Shown here piece by piece: positions 51,275 to 58,998 of a stretch of 64,000 nucleotides of DNA. The stretch is from contig JAIXSQ010000016.1 of assembly GCA_027484575.1 (NCBI GenBank), positions 1-64,000 on the forward strand, read 5' to 3'. The translations under genes were made by a program, and so were the position numbers. Source of the stretch: Comamonadaceae bacterium. GTDB lineage: Bacteria; Pseudomonadota; Gammaproteobacteria; Burkholderiales; Burkholderiaceae_C. Under the pieces are notes generated by a model, which saw nothing but the letters and a program-made list of their open reading frames with translations, did no database searches and had not been told where the DNA came from. How positions within the stretch are numbered: position 1 is the first letter of the stretch; the number at the start of each line of letters is the position of its first letter.

Positions 51275-51694
51275 TCAGCGGCGGGCCGGTTCGGCGACGA
51301 AGCCGATGCGGTTCAGGCCGGCCTGCTGGGCCGCGCCCATGACCTGCACGATGCGGCCGTAGGGCACGCCCTGGTCGGCGCGCAGCTGCACCTCGGTGTC
51401 GGGCGCGCCGCGGGCGGCCTGCGCCAGCCGCTGGGCCAGCTGGGCGTCGTCGACCGGCTGGTCGTTGAAGTACAGGCGGCCCTGCGCGTCCAGGCCGACG
51501 GTGACGAAGCGCGGCACGTCGGCCGGCCGCGCCGCCTGCGCCTGCGGCAGGTCCAGCCGCAGCGCGCTGGCCAGCAGCGGGGCGGTGACGATGAGGATCA
51601 CCACCAGCACCAGCAGCACGTCGACCAGCGGCGTGACGTTGATCTCCGCCATGGGGCGGGGCGCCTCGCGGCGCTCGAGCCGGCCGAAGGCCAT
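51275..51694 (-). CDS. Biopolymer transport protein ExbD/TolR family
   Basis: 139 aa, single N-terminal membrane span. The signature INVTPLVDVLLVLVVILIV carries the proton-channel Asp (near residue 25). The periplasmic domain follows (TVGLDAQGRLYFNDQPV). Its start and the partner stop share one base (TGATG). ExbD or TolR cannot be separated by sequence alone; no tonB, tolA or tolB is nearby. Confidence 0.9.
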   Translation of the reverse strand: MAFGRLERREAPRPMAEINVTPLVDVLLVLVVILIVTAPLLASALRLDLPQAQAARPADVPRFVTVGLDAQGRLYFNDQPVDDAQLAQRLAQAARGAPDTEVQLRADQGVPYGRIVQVMGAAQQAGLNRIGFVAEPARR

Positions 51695-52353
51695 CAGGCG
51701 GCCTCCGCCGGTGCCGGGGCGCCGCCGGCCAGCTCGCGCAGGTCGAAGGCGAAGCCCTCGAGGTCGGCCTCCAGGCGGCCGATGCGGCGGCCGAAGGCGT
51801 TGTAGGCCAGCACCGCCGGCAGGGCGACGGCCAGGCCGAAGGCCGTCATGATCAGCGCCTCGCCCACGGGCCCGGCCACGCGGTCGATGCCCACCGGGCC
51901 GCCTGTGCCCAAGCCGGTGAGCGCGTGGTAGATGCCCCAGACCGTGCCCAGCAGGCCCACGAAGGGCGCCGTGGCGCCCACGGTGGCCAGCAGCACCTGG
52001 CCGAACTGCAGCCGGTCGAGCACGCCGTGCAGCGCGTCGCGCAGCGCGCGCGTGAGCTGCTGGCTGCGCGAGCCCGCGGCCGCTAGCGAGCCGGGTGGCA
52101 GGGCCGCCGTGGCATCCAGCAGGGGCAGCACCAGCGACTCGCGGTCGAAGGCGGCGGCCCGCTCGCGGCCCTGCGTCCAGTCGCCGGCCTGCCAGAAGCC
52201 TGCGATGGCGCGCCCCAGGTCGGCGCCGGCACGCCGCAGCAGCCAGGCCTTCCACAGGATCACCACCCAGCTGGCCACGGACATGGCCAGCAGCAGGAAG
52301 CCGACGGTGCGGCCGACCGGGTCGGCCTGGCCGACCAGCTGTGCGAGATCCAT
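51694..52353 (-). CDS. MotA/TolQ/ExbB proton channel family protein
   Basis: 219 aa with three membrane spans. The signature block GATAPFVGLLGTVWGIYHAL lies at about residues 127-146, and EALIMTAFGLAVALPAVLAYN forms the last span. Pairs with the ExbD-like protein to make a proton-driven motor for TonB or Tol systems. The partner protein is presumably encoded elsewhere. Confidence 0.92.
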   Translation of the reverse strand: MDLAQLVGQADPVGRTVGFLLLAMSVASWVVILWKAWLLRRAGADLGRAIAGFWQAGDWTQGRERAAAFDRESLVLPLLDATAALPPGSLAAAGSRSQQLTRALRDALHGVLDRLQFGQVLLATVGATAPFVGLLGTVWGIYHALTGLGTGGPVGIDRVAGPVGEALIMTAFGLAVALPAVLAYNAFGRRIGRLEADLEGFAFDLRELAGGAPAPAEAA

Positions 52354-52395
52354 CTGCGGGTTCCCCTCCTGTCGTGCGGGCCGTGCCCGCGGGCC

Positions 52396-53214
52396 TCAGC
52401 GCAGGCCCAGCACGTCGAACATGTCGTACAGGCCGCTGCGCTTGCCTGCGAGGAAGCGCACCGCCCGCAGGCTGCCCTGGGCATAGGTGGCGCGGCTGGA
52501 CGACTTGTGCGTGATCTCGATGCGCTCGCCCGTGCCGGCGAACAGCACGGTGTGGTCGCCCACGATGTCGCCGCCGCGGATGGTGGCGAAGCCGATGGTG
52601 GACGGGTCGCGCTCGCCGGTGACGCCCTCGCGGGCGTACACGGCGCAGTCCTTCAGGTCGCGGCCGAGCGCGCCGGCGACCACCTCGCCCATCTTGAGCG
52701 CGGTGCCCGAGGGCGCGTCGACCTTGTGCCGGTGGTGCGCCTCGATGATCTCGATGTCGTAGCCGGTGGACAGGGCCTTGGCCGCCATCTCGAGCAGGCG
52801 CAGCGTGACGTTGACGCCCACGCTCATGTTGGGCGCCATCACGACCGGGATGTCGCGGGCGGCATCGGCGATGCGGGCCTTCTGCGCGTCCGAGAAGCCG
52901 GTGGTGCCGATCACCAGGCCGACGCCCAGGCTGCGGCAGGCCTCCAGGTGGGCCAGCGTGCCCTCGGGCCGGGTGAAGTCGATCAGCACCTGGGCATCGG
53001 CCAGGCCGGCGCGCAGGTCGGCCGTCACGGGCACGCCGCTGGCCAGGCCCAGGAAGGCGCAGGCGTCGTTGCCGATCGCGGGGCTGGAGGCCAGGTCGAG
53101 CGCGCCGGCCAGCCGGCAGTCGCCCGAGGCACGGATGGCCTCGATGAGCATGTGGCCCATGCGGCCGCTGGCGCCGGCGACGGCGACCCGGTGGGTGGCG
53201 GTGGGAGCGGTCAT
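52396..53214 (-). CDS. dapB: 4-hydroxy-tetrahydrodipicolinate reductase
   Basis: 272 aa enzyme of lysine/diaminopimelate synthesis. VAGASGRMGHMLIEAI is the nucleotide-binding motif; LIDFTRPEGT, GTTGFSDAQ, APNMSVGVNV and EIIEAHHRHKVDAPSGTALKMGE carry the catalytic His and Lys. It lies 4 nt downstream of bamE. Confidence 0.96.
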   Translation of the reverse strand: MTAPTATHRVAVAGASGRMGHMLIEAIRASGDCRLAGALDLASSPAIGNDACAFLGLASGVPVTADLRAGLADAQVLIDFTRPEGTLAHLEACRSLGVGLVIGTTGFSDAQKARIADAARDIPVVMAPNMSVGVNVTLRLLEMAAKALSTGYDIEIIEAHHRHKVDAPSGTALKMGEVVAGALGRDLKDCAVYAREGVTGERDPSTIGFATIRGGDIVGDHTVLFAGTGERIEITHKSSSRATYAQGSLRAVRFLAGKRSGLYDMFDVLGLR

Positions 53215-53218
53215 GCGG

Positions 53219-53770
53219 TCAGCGCCCGGCCGGCTCGAGCGGGGGATAGCTGGGCGGCAGGGGCGCCTGCGGCGCGGCGGGGGCCGGCGCCGCCGAGGGG
53301 CGAGCCAGCCGGTCGAGCTGCTCGGGGCTGGCCTCGAGCACGGGCACCGGCGCCGTGGACTTGCGCCCCTTGTTGTCGATCGAGGCGACGAACTCGGCCT
53401 CGGAAGGCATGGGGTCGCCCTCGAAGCGGGCCAGGTCCTCGCCCTTGAAGTACAGCGTCAGGCGCCGCTGCTGCGGCTCGACGCCGCCGCGGCGCAGCGT
53501 GAACACGTAGTCCCAGCGCTCCTCGTGGAACACGCTGGTGAGCAATGGCGAGCCGAGCAGCTCGCGCACCTGCAGCCGGCTCATGCCGGGCTTGAGCAGG
53601 GCGACCTGCTCGCTGCTGACGAAGTTGCCCTGCACCACCTCGACCCGGTACGGCCGGAACAGGCCGGCGAAGGAACGGCTGGCGCCGTCGAGGGTGCCGC
53701 AGCCGGTCGCCGCGAGGGCGGCGAGCACGATGCCGAGCCGCAGGCGGGGCGGGATCACAGGCTGGGGCAT
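53219..53770 (-). CDS. bamE: Outer membrane assembly factor BamE
   Basis: 183 aa lipoprotein (signal ending AATGC, Cys24). The SmpA/OmlA domain is YRVEVVQGNFVSSEQVALLKPG...QVRELLGSPLL...WDYVFTLRRGG. The C-terminal 45 residues are Pro/Ala-rich. Divergence from fur is widely conserved in proteobacteria. Confidence 0.93.
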   Translation of the reverse strand: MPQPVIPPRLRLGIVLAALAATGCGTLDGASRSFAGLFRPYRVEVVQGNFVSSEQVALLKPGMSRLQVRELLGSPLLTSVFHEERWDYVFTLRRGGVEPQQRRLTLYFKGEDLARFEGDPMPSEAEFVASIDNKGRKSTAPVPVLEASPEQLDRLARPSAAPAPAAPQAPLPPSYPPLEPAGR

Positions 53771-53802
53771 GGGGGCGCGGTGTCAGGCGATAAGATCGCG
53801 GG

Positions 53803-53808
53803 ATTGTA
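53803..53808 (-). promoter_or_regulatory. Candidate -10 box for bamE in the bamE/fur gap
   Basis: TACAAT on the minus strand, 33 nt upstream of the bamE ATG, in the 77-bp gap to fur. The -35 region is poor. On the plus strand GATAAG at 53789-53794 could be a fur -10. No convincing Fur box was found by eye. Confidence 0.35.
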
Positions 53809-53847
53809 GCGGTCGGCCCCTGGCGGACCGGCCTGCGCACACACCCC

Positions 53848-54285
53848 ATGACCTCCATCGACGAGCTGAAGAACACCGGGCTGAAGGCCACGCTGCCGCG
53901 GCTGAAGATCCTCGACGTGTTCCAGCGCGGGGTGCAGCGGCACATGACCGCGGAAGACGTCTTCCGCGTGCTGTTGCAGGAGAACTCGGACATCGGCCTG
54001 GCCACCGTCTACCGCGTGCTCACGCAGTTCGAGCAGGCCGGCATCCTCTCGCGCAGCCACTTCGAGAGCGGCAAGGCGGTGTACGAGCTGAACGAGGGCA
54101 CGCACCACGACCACATGGTGTGCCTGGACTGCGGGCGGGTCGAGGAGTTCTACGACGCCGAGATCGAGCAGCGCCAGCAGGCGGTGGCCATGGCCAAGGG
54201 CTTCCGCATCGCCGACCACGCGCTGAGCCTGTACGCCCACTGCACCAAGGACGACTGCCCGCACCGGCCGGCGCCGCGGCGCTGA
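53848..54285 (+). CDS. fur: Ferric uptake regulator Fur
   Basis: 145 aa. Winged helix (LKATLPRLKILDVFQ, GLATVYRVLTQFEQAGIL) and the metal-binding dimer domain with HHDHMVCLDCGRVEEF and a second Cys pair in CTKDDC. Iron-dependent repressor. It converges on hprK with 13 bp between stops. Confidence 0.96.
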   Translation: MTSIDELKNTGLKATLPRLKILDVFQRGVQRHMTAEDVFRVLLQENSDIGLATVYRVLTQFEQAGILSRSHFESGKAVYELNEGTHHDHMVCLDCGRVEEFYDAEIEQRQQAVAMAKGFRIADHALSLYAHCTKDDCPHRPAPRR

Positions 54286-54298
54286 ACCGGCGGGGGCC

Positions 54299-55249
54299 TC
54301 AGCCGCCCTGCTCCATCGCGCGCCGGTGGCGCTCGACGAACTCCTGGTAGGTGTCCACCCCGCGCAGCTGCAGGATGGTGTTGCGCACGGCGGCCTCGAC
54401 CAGCACCGCGATGTTGCGGCCGGCCACCACCTGGATCACCGCCTTGCGCACCGGCACGCCGAGCACGTCCTGCACCAGCGGCTCGTAGGGCAGCCGCTCG
54501 TACTCGCGCTCCAGCGTCTCGCGGCGCACCAGGTGCACGATCAGCTTCAGGCGCATCTTCCGGCGCACCGCGGTCTCCCCGAAGATCGCGCGGATGTCCA
54601 GCAGGCCGATGCCGCGCACCTCCAGCAGGTTCTGCAGCAGCTCGGGGCAGCGGCCCTCGACCGTGGTCTGGTTGATGCGGTACAGGTCCACCGCGTCGTC
54701 GGCCACCAGGCCGTTGCCGCGGGTGATCAGCTCCAGGCCCAGCTCGCTCTTGCCCAAGCCCGACTCGCCGGTGATCAGCACGCCCAGGCCCAGGATGTCC
54801 ATGAACACGCCGTGCATCGAGGTGCGCTCGGCGAAATGCTTGGACAGGTAGGCACGCAGCACGTCGATCACGAAGGCCGACGGCTCCCTGGTCGCGAACA
54901 TCGGGATCTGCGCCCGCTCGCACATGGACAGCAGCGATTCGGGCGCGGCCTGTCCGTCGGTGAGCACCAGCACGGGCGGCTCGAGCGTGACGATGCGGGC
55001 GATGCGGCGCGCGCAGTCGTCGGCCGTGGCGTTGGTCAGGTAGGCGATCTCCCGCTCGCCCAGGATCTGCACCCGGTACGGGTGGATGTAGTTGAGGTAG
55101 CCGACCAGGTCGGCGCCCGAGCGCGCGGCGCGCACGGCGACTTCGTCGAAGCGGCGCTCGGACGCGCCCAGGCCGGCGACCCATTCCCACTTCAGCTGGG
55201 CACGATGGTCCTCGAACAGGACATCGGCGCTGACGACGGTGGGCTTCAA
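54299..55249 (-). CDS. hprK: HPr kinase/phosphorylase
   Basis: 316 aa. Phosphorylates HPr or a paralogue on Ser. The P-loop is ITGESGLGKSELGLELI, followed by GLVADDAVDL and the signature GIGLLDIRAIFGETAVR. In betaproteobacteria it acts with the nitrogen-PTS. It lies 19 bp downstream of ptsN. Confidence 0.95.
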   Translation of the reverse strand: MKPTVVSADVLFEDHRAQLKWEWVAGLGASERRFDEVAVRAARSGADLVGYLNYIHPYRVQILGEREIAYLTNATADDCARRIARIVTLEPPVLVLTDGQAAPESLLSMCERAQIPMFATREPSAFVIDVLRAYLSKHFAERTSMHGVFMDILGLGVLITGESGLGKSELGLELITRGNGLVADDAVDLYRINQTTVEGRCPELLQNLLEVRGIGLLDIRAIFGETAVRRKMRLKLIVHLVRRETLEREYERLPYEPLVQDVLGVPVRKAVIQVVAGRNIAVLVEAAVRNTILQLRGVDTYQEFVERHRRAMEQGG

Positions 55250-55268
55250 GGCCTCGGGGACCGGTGGG

Positions 55269-55736
55269 TCAGGCGGGCTGGGCCGACTGCCAGGTGGCGA
55301 TCAGCTGGTGCAGCTGGGCCGCGTCGGTGCTGGACTTGATCTTCTCGCGCAGCGGCGCATCGGACAGCAGCTCGGCGATCTCGGACAGGATCTCCAGGTG
55401 CTTCTGCGTCGCGGCCTCGGGCACCAGCAGGAATATCAGCAGGTTGACCGGTTGCTCGTCGGGCGCATCGAAACCGATCGGCTGGGCCAGCTGGAACAGT
55501 GCGGCCATGGGGGACTTCAGTCCCTTGATGCGGCCGTGCGGGATCGCCACGCCGTGGCCCAGGCCGGTGGAGCCCAGGCGCTCGCGGGCGAACAGGCTGT
55601 CGGTGATGAGGGCGCGCGACAGGCCGTGCAGGTTCTCGAACAGCAGGCCGGCCTCTTCGAATGCCCGCTTCTTGCTGGTGGCGTCCACGCTCACGAGGAC
55701 CTGGTCGGCGGGCAGGATGGCTGCGAGGCGGTTCAT
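55269..55736 (-). CDS. ptsN: Nitrogen-regulatory PTS EIIA (PtsN)
   Basis: 155 aa EIIA-Ntr. Phospho-accepting His is in GHGVAIPHGRIKGL; ALFQLAQPIGFDAPDEQPVNLLIFLLVPE is typical. It modulates potassium and nitrogen/carbon balance. It is separated from hpf by an intrinsic terminator, so it has its own promoter, and is followed by hprK. Confidence 0.95.
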   Translation of the reverse strand: MNRLAAILPADQVLVSVDATSKKRAFEEAGLLFENLHGLSRALITDSLFARERLGSTGLGHGVAIPHGRIKGLKSPMAALFQLAQPIGFDAPDEQPVNLLIFLLVPEAATQKHLEILSEIAELLSDAPLREKIKSSTDAAQLHQLIATWQSAQPA

Positions 55737-55805
55737 GGCAGGTCGAAGGATGGGCGATTATGCATGCCCCGGGACAAACCCTAGGTCGCTGGCGCGGCAG
55801 GCATG

Positions 55806-55826
55806 AAAAAGGACCCCGCAGGGTCC
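55806..55826 (-). terminator. Rho-independent terminator of hpf
   Basis: On the minus strand GGACCC, loop TGCG, GGGTCC, then TTTTT. It lies 45 bp after the hpf stop and 69 bp before the ptsN start. Confidence 0.88.
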
Positions 55827-55870
55827 TGGACGCGTTGCGCCGGCGCACGGCCAGCGGCCGTGGATCGCGC

Positions 55871-56200
55871 TCACATCAGGCGCTTGGGCGTCTCGTGGTG
55901 GTGGTCCTGCAGGCGGGTCTTGTGCTTGCCGACCTGGCGGTCGAGCTTGTCGACCAGCTCGTCGAAGGCGGCGTACAGGTCCTCGTGCGAGGACTCGGCG
56001 AACATGTCGTTGCCCTTGACGTGGATGCGGCACTCGGCGCGCTGCCGGCGTTCCTTTTCCTTCTGCTTCTCCACGGTGAGCAGGACCTTGATGTCGACCA
56101 CCTGGTCGAAGTGGCGGGTGATCCGATCGAGCTTGGTGGTCACGTAGCTGCGCAGCGCGGGGGTGACTTCGAGATGGTGACCGCTGATCGTCAAGTTCAT
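55871..56200 (-). CDS. hpf: Ribosome hibernation promoting factor
   Basis: 109 aa short-form HPF/YfiA. MNLTISGHHLEVTPALRSYV and KLDRITRHFDQVVDIKVLL start the conserved fold, and HVKGNDMFAESSHEDLYAAFDELVDKLDRQ closes it. Dimerises 70S ribosomes in stationary phase. The usual order rpoN-hpf-ptsN is broken: rpoN is about 30 kb away on the same strand. Confidence 0.94.
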   Translation of the reverse strand: MNLTISGHHLEVTPALRSYVTTKLDRITRHFDQVVDIKVLLTVEKQKEKERRQRAECRIHVKGNDMFAESSHEDLYAAFDELVDKLDRQVGKHKTRLQDHHHETPKRLM

Positions 56201-56278
56201 GCTGGAGCTCCTGTTCACTCGGGGGTGGGATTCCGGCCGGGGGGCCGGGCGGGGGAAGCAAGCACTGCGTTGCGGACC

Positions 56279-56307
56279 ATGATGCGCCCGCCCTTGGCGA
56301 TTTGCAA
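56279..56307 (-). promoter_or_regulatory. Candidate sigma-70 promoter for hpf
   Basis: TTGCAA (56307-56302) and CATCAT (56284-56279) on the minus strand with a 17-bp spacer, each matching 4 of 6 consensus bases, 78 nt upstream of the hpf ATG. No -24/-12 GG/GC pair of sigma-54 type was found here. The rest of the 56201-56397 gap shows no gene. Confidence 0.4.
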
Positions 56308-56397
56308 TTGCCCGCGCACGGGCCGGGTCCATCGACTGTCGCGCCCGGCATCGGCGCGCGACTTTGCGGCGCTGCGCCATCCGGCGCACCAAGTGAA

Positions 56398-56417
56398 AGC
56401 GGCCCCGCAGGGCCGCT
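56398..56417 (-). terminator. Hairpin terminator after the small ORF pair
   Basis: On the minus strand AGCGGCCC, loop TGCG, GGGCCGCT, then TTCACTT. It lies 19 bp after the stop of the 56-codon ORF at 56437-56607 and supports that ORF being the end of a short transcript. Confidence 0.65.
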
Positions 56418-56436
56418 CGTCCAGGCGTGTGGGCGC

Positions 56437-56607
56437 TCAGGTGCGCCAGGGGCGCGGGCCGGAGAAGGCGGCCCAGCCGCGGCCCGGCGCGCGGGGGTGC
56501 GCCTGCGCCCCGGGACGGTCGTGGTTGGCATGCTCGCCGCGCTCGCCCTGGGGCTTGTCGCGGGGGGTGTCACTGATTTTGTTGGGCATCTTGCCTTCGC
56601 GCAGCAT
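56437..56607 (-). CDS. Small hydrophilic protein, unknown
   Basis: 56 codons, starting at an ATG with AGGAG 8 nt upstream and ending before a hairpin terminator. The product is very hydrophilic and basic, rich in Pro, Gly, Arg and His (for example GERGEHANHDRPGAQAHP), probably disordered. An inner Met at residue 7 is an alternative start. No family recognised. Confidence 0.5.
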   Translation of the reverse strand: MLREGKMPNKISDTPRDKPQGERGEHANHDRPGAQAHPRAPGRGWAAFSGPRPWRT

Positions 56608-56626
56608 GGGTCGGCTCCTGTGCGGC

Positions 56627-56815
56627 TCAGCTGCCGCTGTCATTGGCGGTGGGACGGTCGGCCCGCGGGCGCTCGGCCTGGCGCGCATGCGGGCTGAGGA
56701 AAGGCCAGGCATGGCCGCTGCGGCGGCGGGTGTCCTGGCCGGCCGCCGGGGCAGCCGGGGCGGCGGGACGCCAGGCCGTGCGGCTGGCGTTCGGGTCGTT
56801 CGCAAGCTGGATCAT
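56627..56815 (-). CDS. Small hydrophilic protein, unknown
   Basis: 62 codons, ATG preceded by AGGAG at 9-10 nt. Arg/Pro/Ala-rich, hydrophilic, starting MIQLANDPNASRTAW. It lies 19 bp upstream of the other small ORF on the same strand, sharing its terminator, so the two look like a mini-operon. The 179-bp gap above it (56816-56994) has no other gene; TACATT at 56875-56870 is a possible -10. Confidence 0.45.
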   Translation of the reverse strand: MIQLANDPNASRTAWRPAAPAAPAAGQDTRRRSGHAWPFLSPHARQAERPRADRPTANDSGS

Positions 56816-56994
56816 GGCGACGGGCTCCTGGTGGGACTGCCGCCCCGGTCGGGCTGCGGCAGTGGGACCAATGTAGGGGTGGGGACCTCATCCGGTCTGT
56901 CGGAGAACGCGGCCCGGCCCTGTAGGACGGCTCCTGCCGACGAGGCAGGCATGCGGCGACCGCGGCCCGCCTCGTCGGACCCAGAATCGCCTGC

Positions 56995-57603
56995 ATGTCA
57001 GCGCCCGCTTCCGTCGACGGCATGGGCCCGTGCCGCCTGCCCCGCAGCGCCCGCGTGCTGCTCGTGGTCGACTTCATCACGCCCCTGAACTTCCCGGGCG
57101 CCGAGCGCCTGGCCGGCCCGGCCCTGGCGGCCGCCCAGGCCACCGCGTCGCTCAAGCGTCGCCTGCAGGACGCGCGGGTGCCGGTGATCTACGCCAACGA
57201 CAACTACGGCGTGTGGCAATCCGATTTCCACAGCCTGGTCTCCACCTGCCTGGGCATGTCCGGCGAGCCCGGGCAGATCGCCCGGCTGCTGTACCCCCAG
57301 GCGGACGACCTGACCATCCTGAAGCCGCGGCACTCGGCTTTCTTCGCCTCGCCGCTGGAGCTGCTGCTGCGCGAGATGCAGGCGCGCGAACTGGTGATCG
57401 CCGGCCTGGCCACCGACATGTGCGTGCAGATGACCGCGGCCGACGCCTTCCTGCGCGAGTACCGGTGCTGGGTGCCGGCCGATTGCAGCGCCGCGCAGTC
57501 GCCCCAGGCGCATGCGCAGGCGATCGCGTACATGGGCGAGGTGCTCAAGTGCGACGTGCGGCCGAGCACCGCGGTGCAGGTGCCGTTCGACACCGCCGCC
57601 TGA
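56995..57603 (+). CDS. Isochorismatase-family cysteine hydrolase
   Basis: 202 aa. The catalytic triad of the family is visible: Asp in LLVVDFITP, Lys in ILKPRHSAFFASPL, and Cys in GLATDMCVQMTAADA. Such enzymes hydrolyse nicotinamide, N-carbamoyl compounds or related amides; substrate not deducible. It is followed 49 bp later by a patatin gene. Confidence 0.88.
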   Translation: MSAPASVDGMGPCRLPRSARVLLVVDFITPLNFPGAERLAGPALAAAQATASLKRRLQDARVPVIYANDNYGVWQSDFHSLVSTCLGMSGEPGQIARLLYPQADDLTILKPRHSAFFASPLELLLREMQARELVIAGLATDMCVQMTAADAFLREYRCWVPADCSAAQSPQAHAQAIAYMGEVLKCDVRPSTAVQVPFDTAA

Positions 57604-57652
57604 GCGCACCGCAGGCGGCGGGACGGCCGCGCGGCCCTACCATCGCGGCCCG

Positions 57653-58864
57653 ATGACGTCCCCAGGCCTGCCCCCGCAGCAATCCGGCTCCGTGCCTGCG
57701 CCGGTGCACCGGCGGCCGCTGGCCCTCGTGCTGATGGGCGGCGGGGCCCGCACGGCCTACCAGGTCGGCGTGCTGCGGGCCCTGGCCGCGTTGCTGCGCC
57801 TGCAGCCGGGCGGCAGCGCGGGCTTCCCGTTCCCGCTGCTGGTGGGCACCTCCGCGGGTGCGCTGAACGCGGCCTTCCTGGCCGGTGCGGCGGCGGACGG
57901 GCTCGGCGCCTTCGACCGGCTGGCCGGGTTCTGGGCCCAGCTGCGCTCGCGCGACGTCTACCGGTTGCGCATGCCGGCCTGGGTGCGCCTGTCGCGGCTG
58001 GCCACCGTGCTGCAGCTGGTGCGGCTGGCACGCGGACAAGGCGCGGTGCTGGACACCATGCCGCTGGTGGACACGCTGCACCGCGCCGTCTCCCTGCCCG
58101 GCATCGAGCAGGCCCTCGCCGCGGGACACCTGCGCGCCGTGGCCGTGACCGCCTCCAGCTACGGCAGCGGCGTGCACTGGACCTTCTGCCACACGGCCGA
58201 CGACGGCCTGCACCGGCCCTGGAGCCGGCCGGGCCGGCGCTCGGAGTTCCAGCCGCTGACCATCGAGCACCTCATGGCCTCCAGCGCGATCCCGTTCCTG
58301 TTTCCCGCCACGCCGCTGTGGGTCGACGGCCGGCGCGAGTACTTCGGCGACGGCTCCATGCGGCAGGTCACGCCGCTCGCGCCCGCGCTGCAGCTGGGCG
58401 CCGGCCGGGTGCTGGCCATCGGCGTGGGACAGCCCGAGCGCGCCGGCATGGCCGAGGCGCCCGTCGGGTCCGAGCCGGGGCTGGGCGCCATCGCCGGCCA
58501 CGCGATGGCCAGCGTGTTCCACGACACGCTGCGCGCCGACGTCGAGCAGGCCGCGCACCTGACCGAGACGCTGCGCCGGCTGCCGCCCGAGATCGCGGCC
58601 ACCCTGCCCGACCGCGAGGTCGACGTGCTGGCCCTGCAGCCCTCGCAGTCGCTCGATGCGATCGCGCAGCAGCATCTGGGCACGCTGCCGCCGGACCTGC
58701 GCCGCGTCCTGTCCGGCCTGGGCGCGCTGGAGCACGCCGGCGCGCTCGCCAGCTACCTGTTGTTCGAGCCCGGCTTCGTGCACGACCTCGTGGCCCTGGG
58801 CGAGCGCGATGCCTACGCGCACAAGGCCCGGCTGCTGGCCTTCGTCACGGGTGGCGCGGCATAA
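57653..58864 (+). CDS. Patatin-like phospholipase family protein
   Basis: 403 aa. GGGARTAYQVGVLRAL is the oxyanion loop, GTSAGALNA the nucleophile motif (Ser near residue 67), and DGSMRQ near residue 230 carries the catalytic Asp in DGS/A form. The MGGGARTAYQVG type differs clearly from the patatin at 715-1698 and matches a group common in betaproteobacteria. No signal peptide. Confidence 0.9.
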   Translation: MTSPGLPPQQSGSVPAPVHRRPLALVLMGGGARTAYQVGVLRALAALLRLQPGGSAGFPFPLLVGTSAGALNAAFLAGAAADGLGAFDRLAGFWAQLRSRDVYRLRMPAWVRLSRLATVLQLVRLARGQGAVLDTMPLVDTLHRAVSLPGIEQALAAGHLRAVAVTASSYGSGVHWTFCHTADDGLHRPWSRPGRRSEFQPLTIEHLMASSAIPFLFPATPLWVDGRREYFGDGSMRQVTPLAPALQLGAGRVLAIGVGQPERAGMAEAPVGSEPGLGAIAGHAMASVFHDTLRADVEQAAHLTETLRRLPPEIAATLPDREVDVLALQPSQSLDAIAQQHLGTLPPDLRRVLSGLGALEHAGALASYLLFEPGFVHDLVALGERDAYAHKARLLAFVTGGAA

Positions 58865-58920
58865 TCGCGGCCGTTCGCAACCACCCCCCGAGCACCCGTG
58901 GACCCCTACCCTTCCCGGTA

Positions 58921-58952
58921 GCTTCCGACGCCCCCTGACCGGCGCCGGAAGC
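58921..58952 (+). promoter_or_regulatory. Stem-loop in the corA upstream region
   Basis: GCTTCCGACGCC and GGCGCCGGAAGC form a 12-bp stem with one A-C mismatch around an 8-nt loop, 46 nt upstream of the corA ATG. It is followed by a C-rich stretch without U-tract. It could be the end of the patatin transcript or part of a regulatory corA leader. No further structure could be resolved by eye. Confidence 0.4.
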
Positions 58953-58998
58953 CTGCCTCCCCAGCCGCCGCCGCCACCCCCCAGACGTCAGGGATTGC

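Noticed and set aside
56201..56310. Sigma-54 promoter for hpf
   Set aside because: I looked for GG-N10-GC spacing (TGGCAC-N5-TTGCA type) and found none; a sigma-70-like TTGCAA/CATCAT pair with 17-bp spacer fits better.
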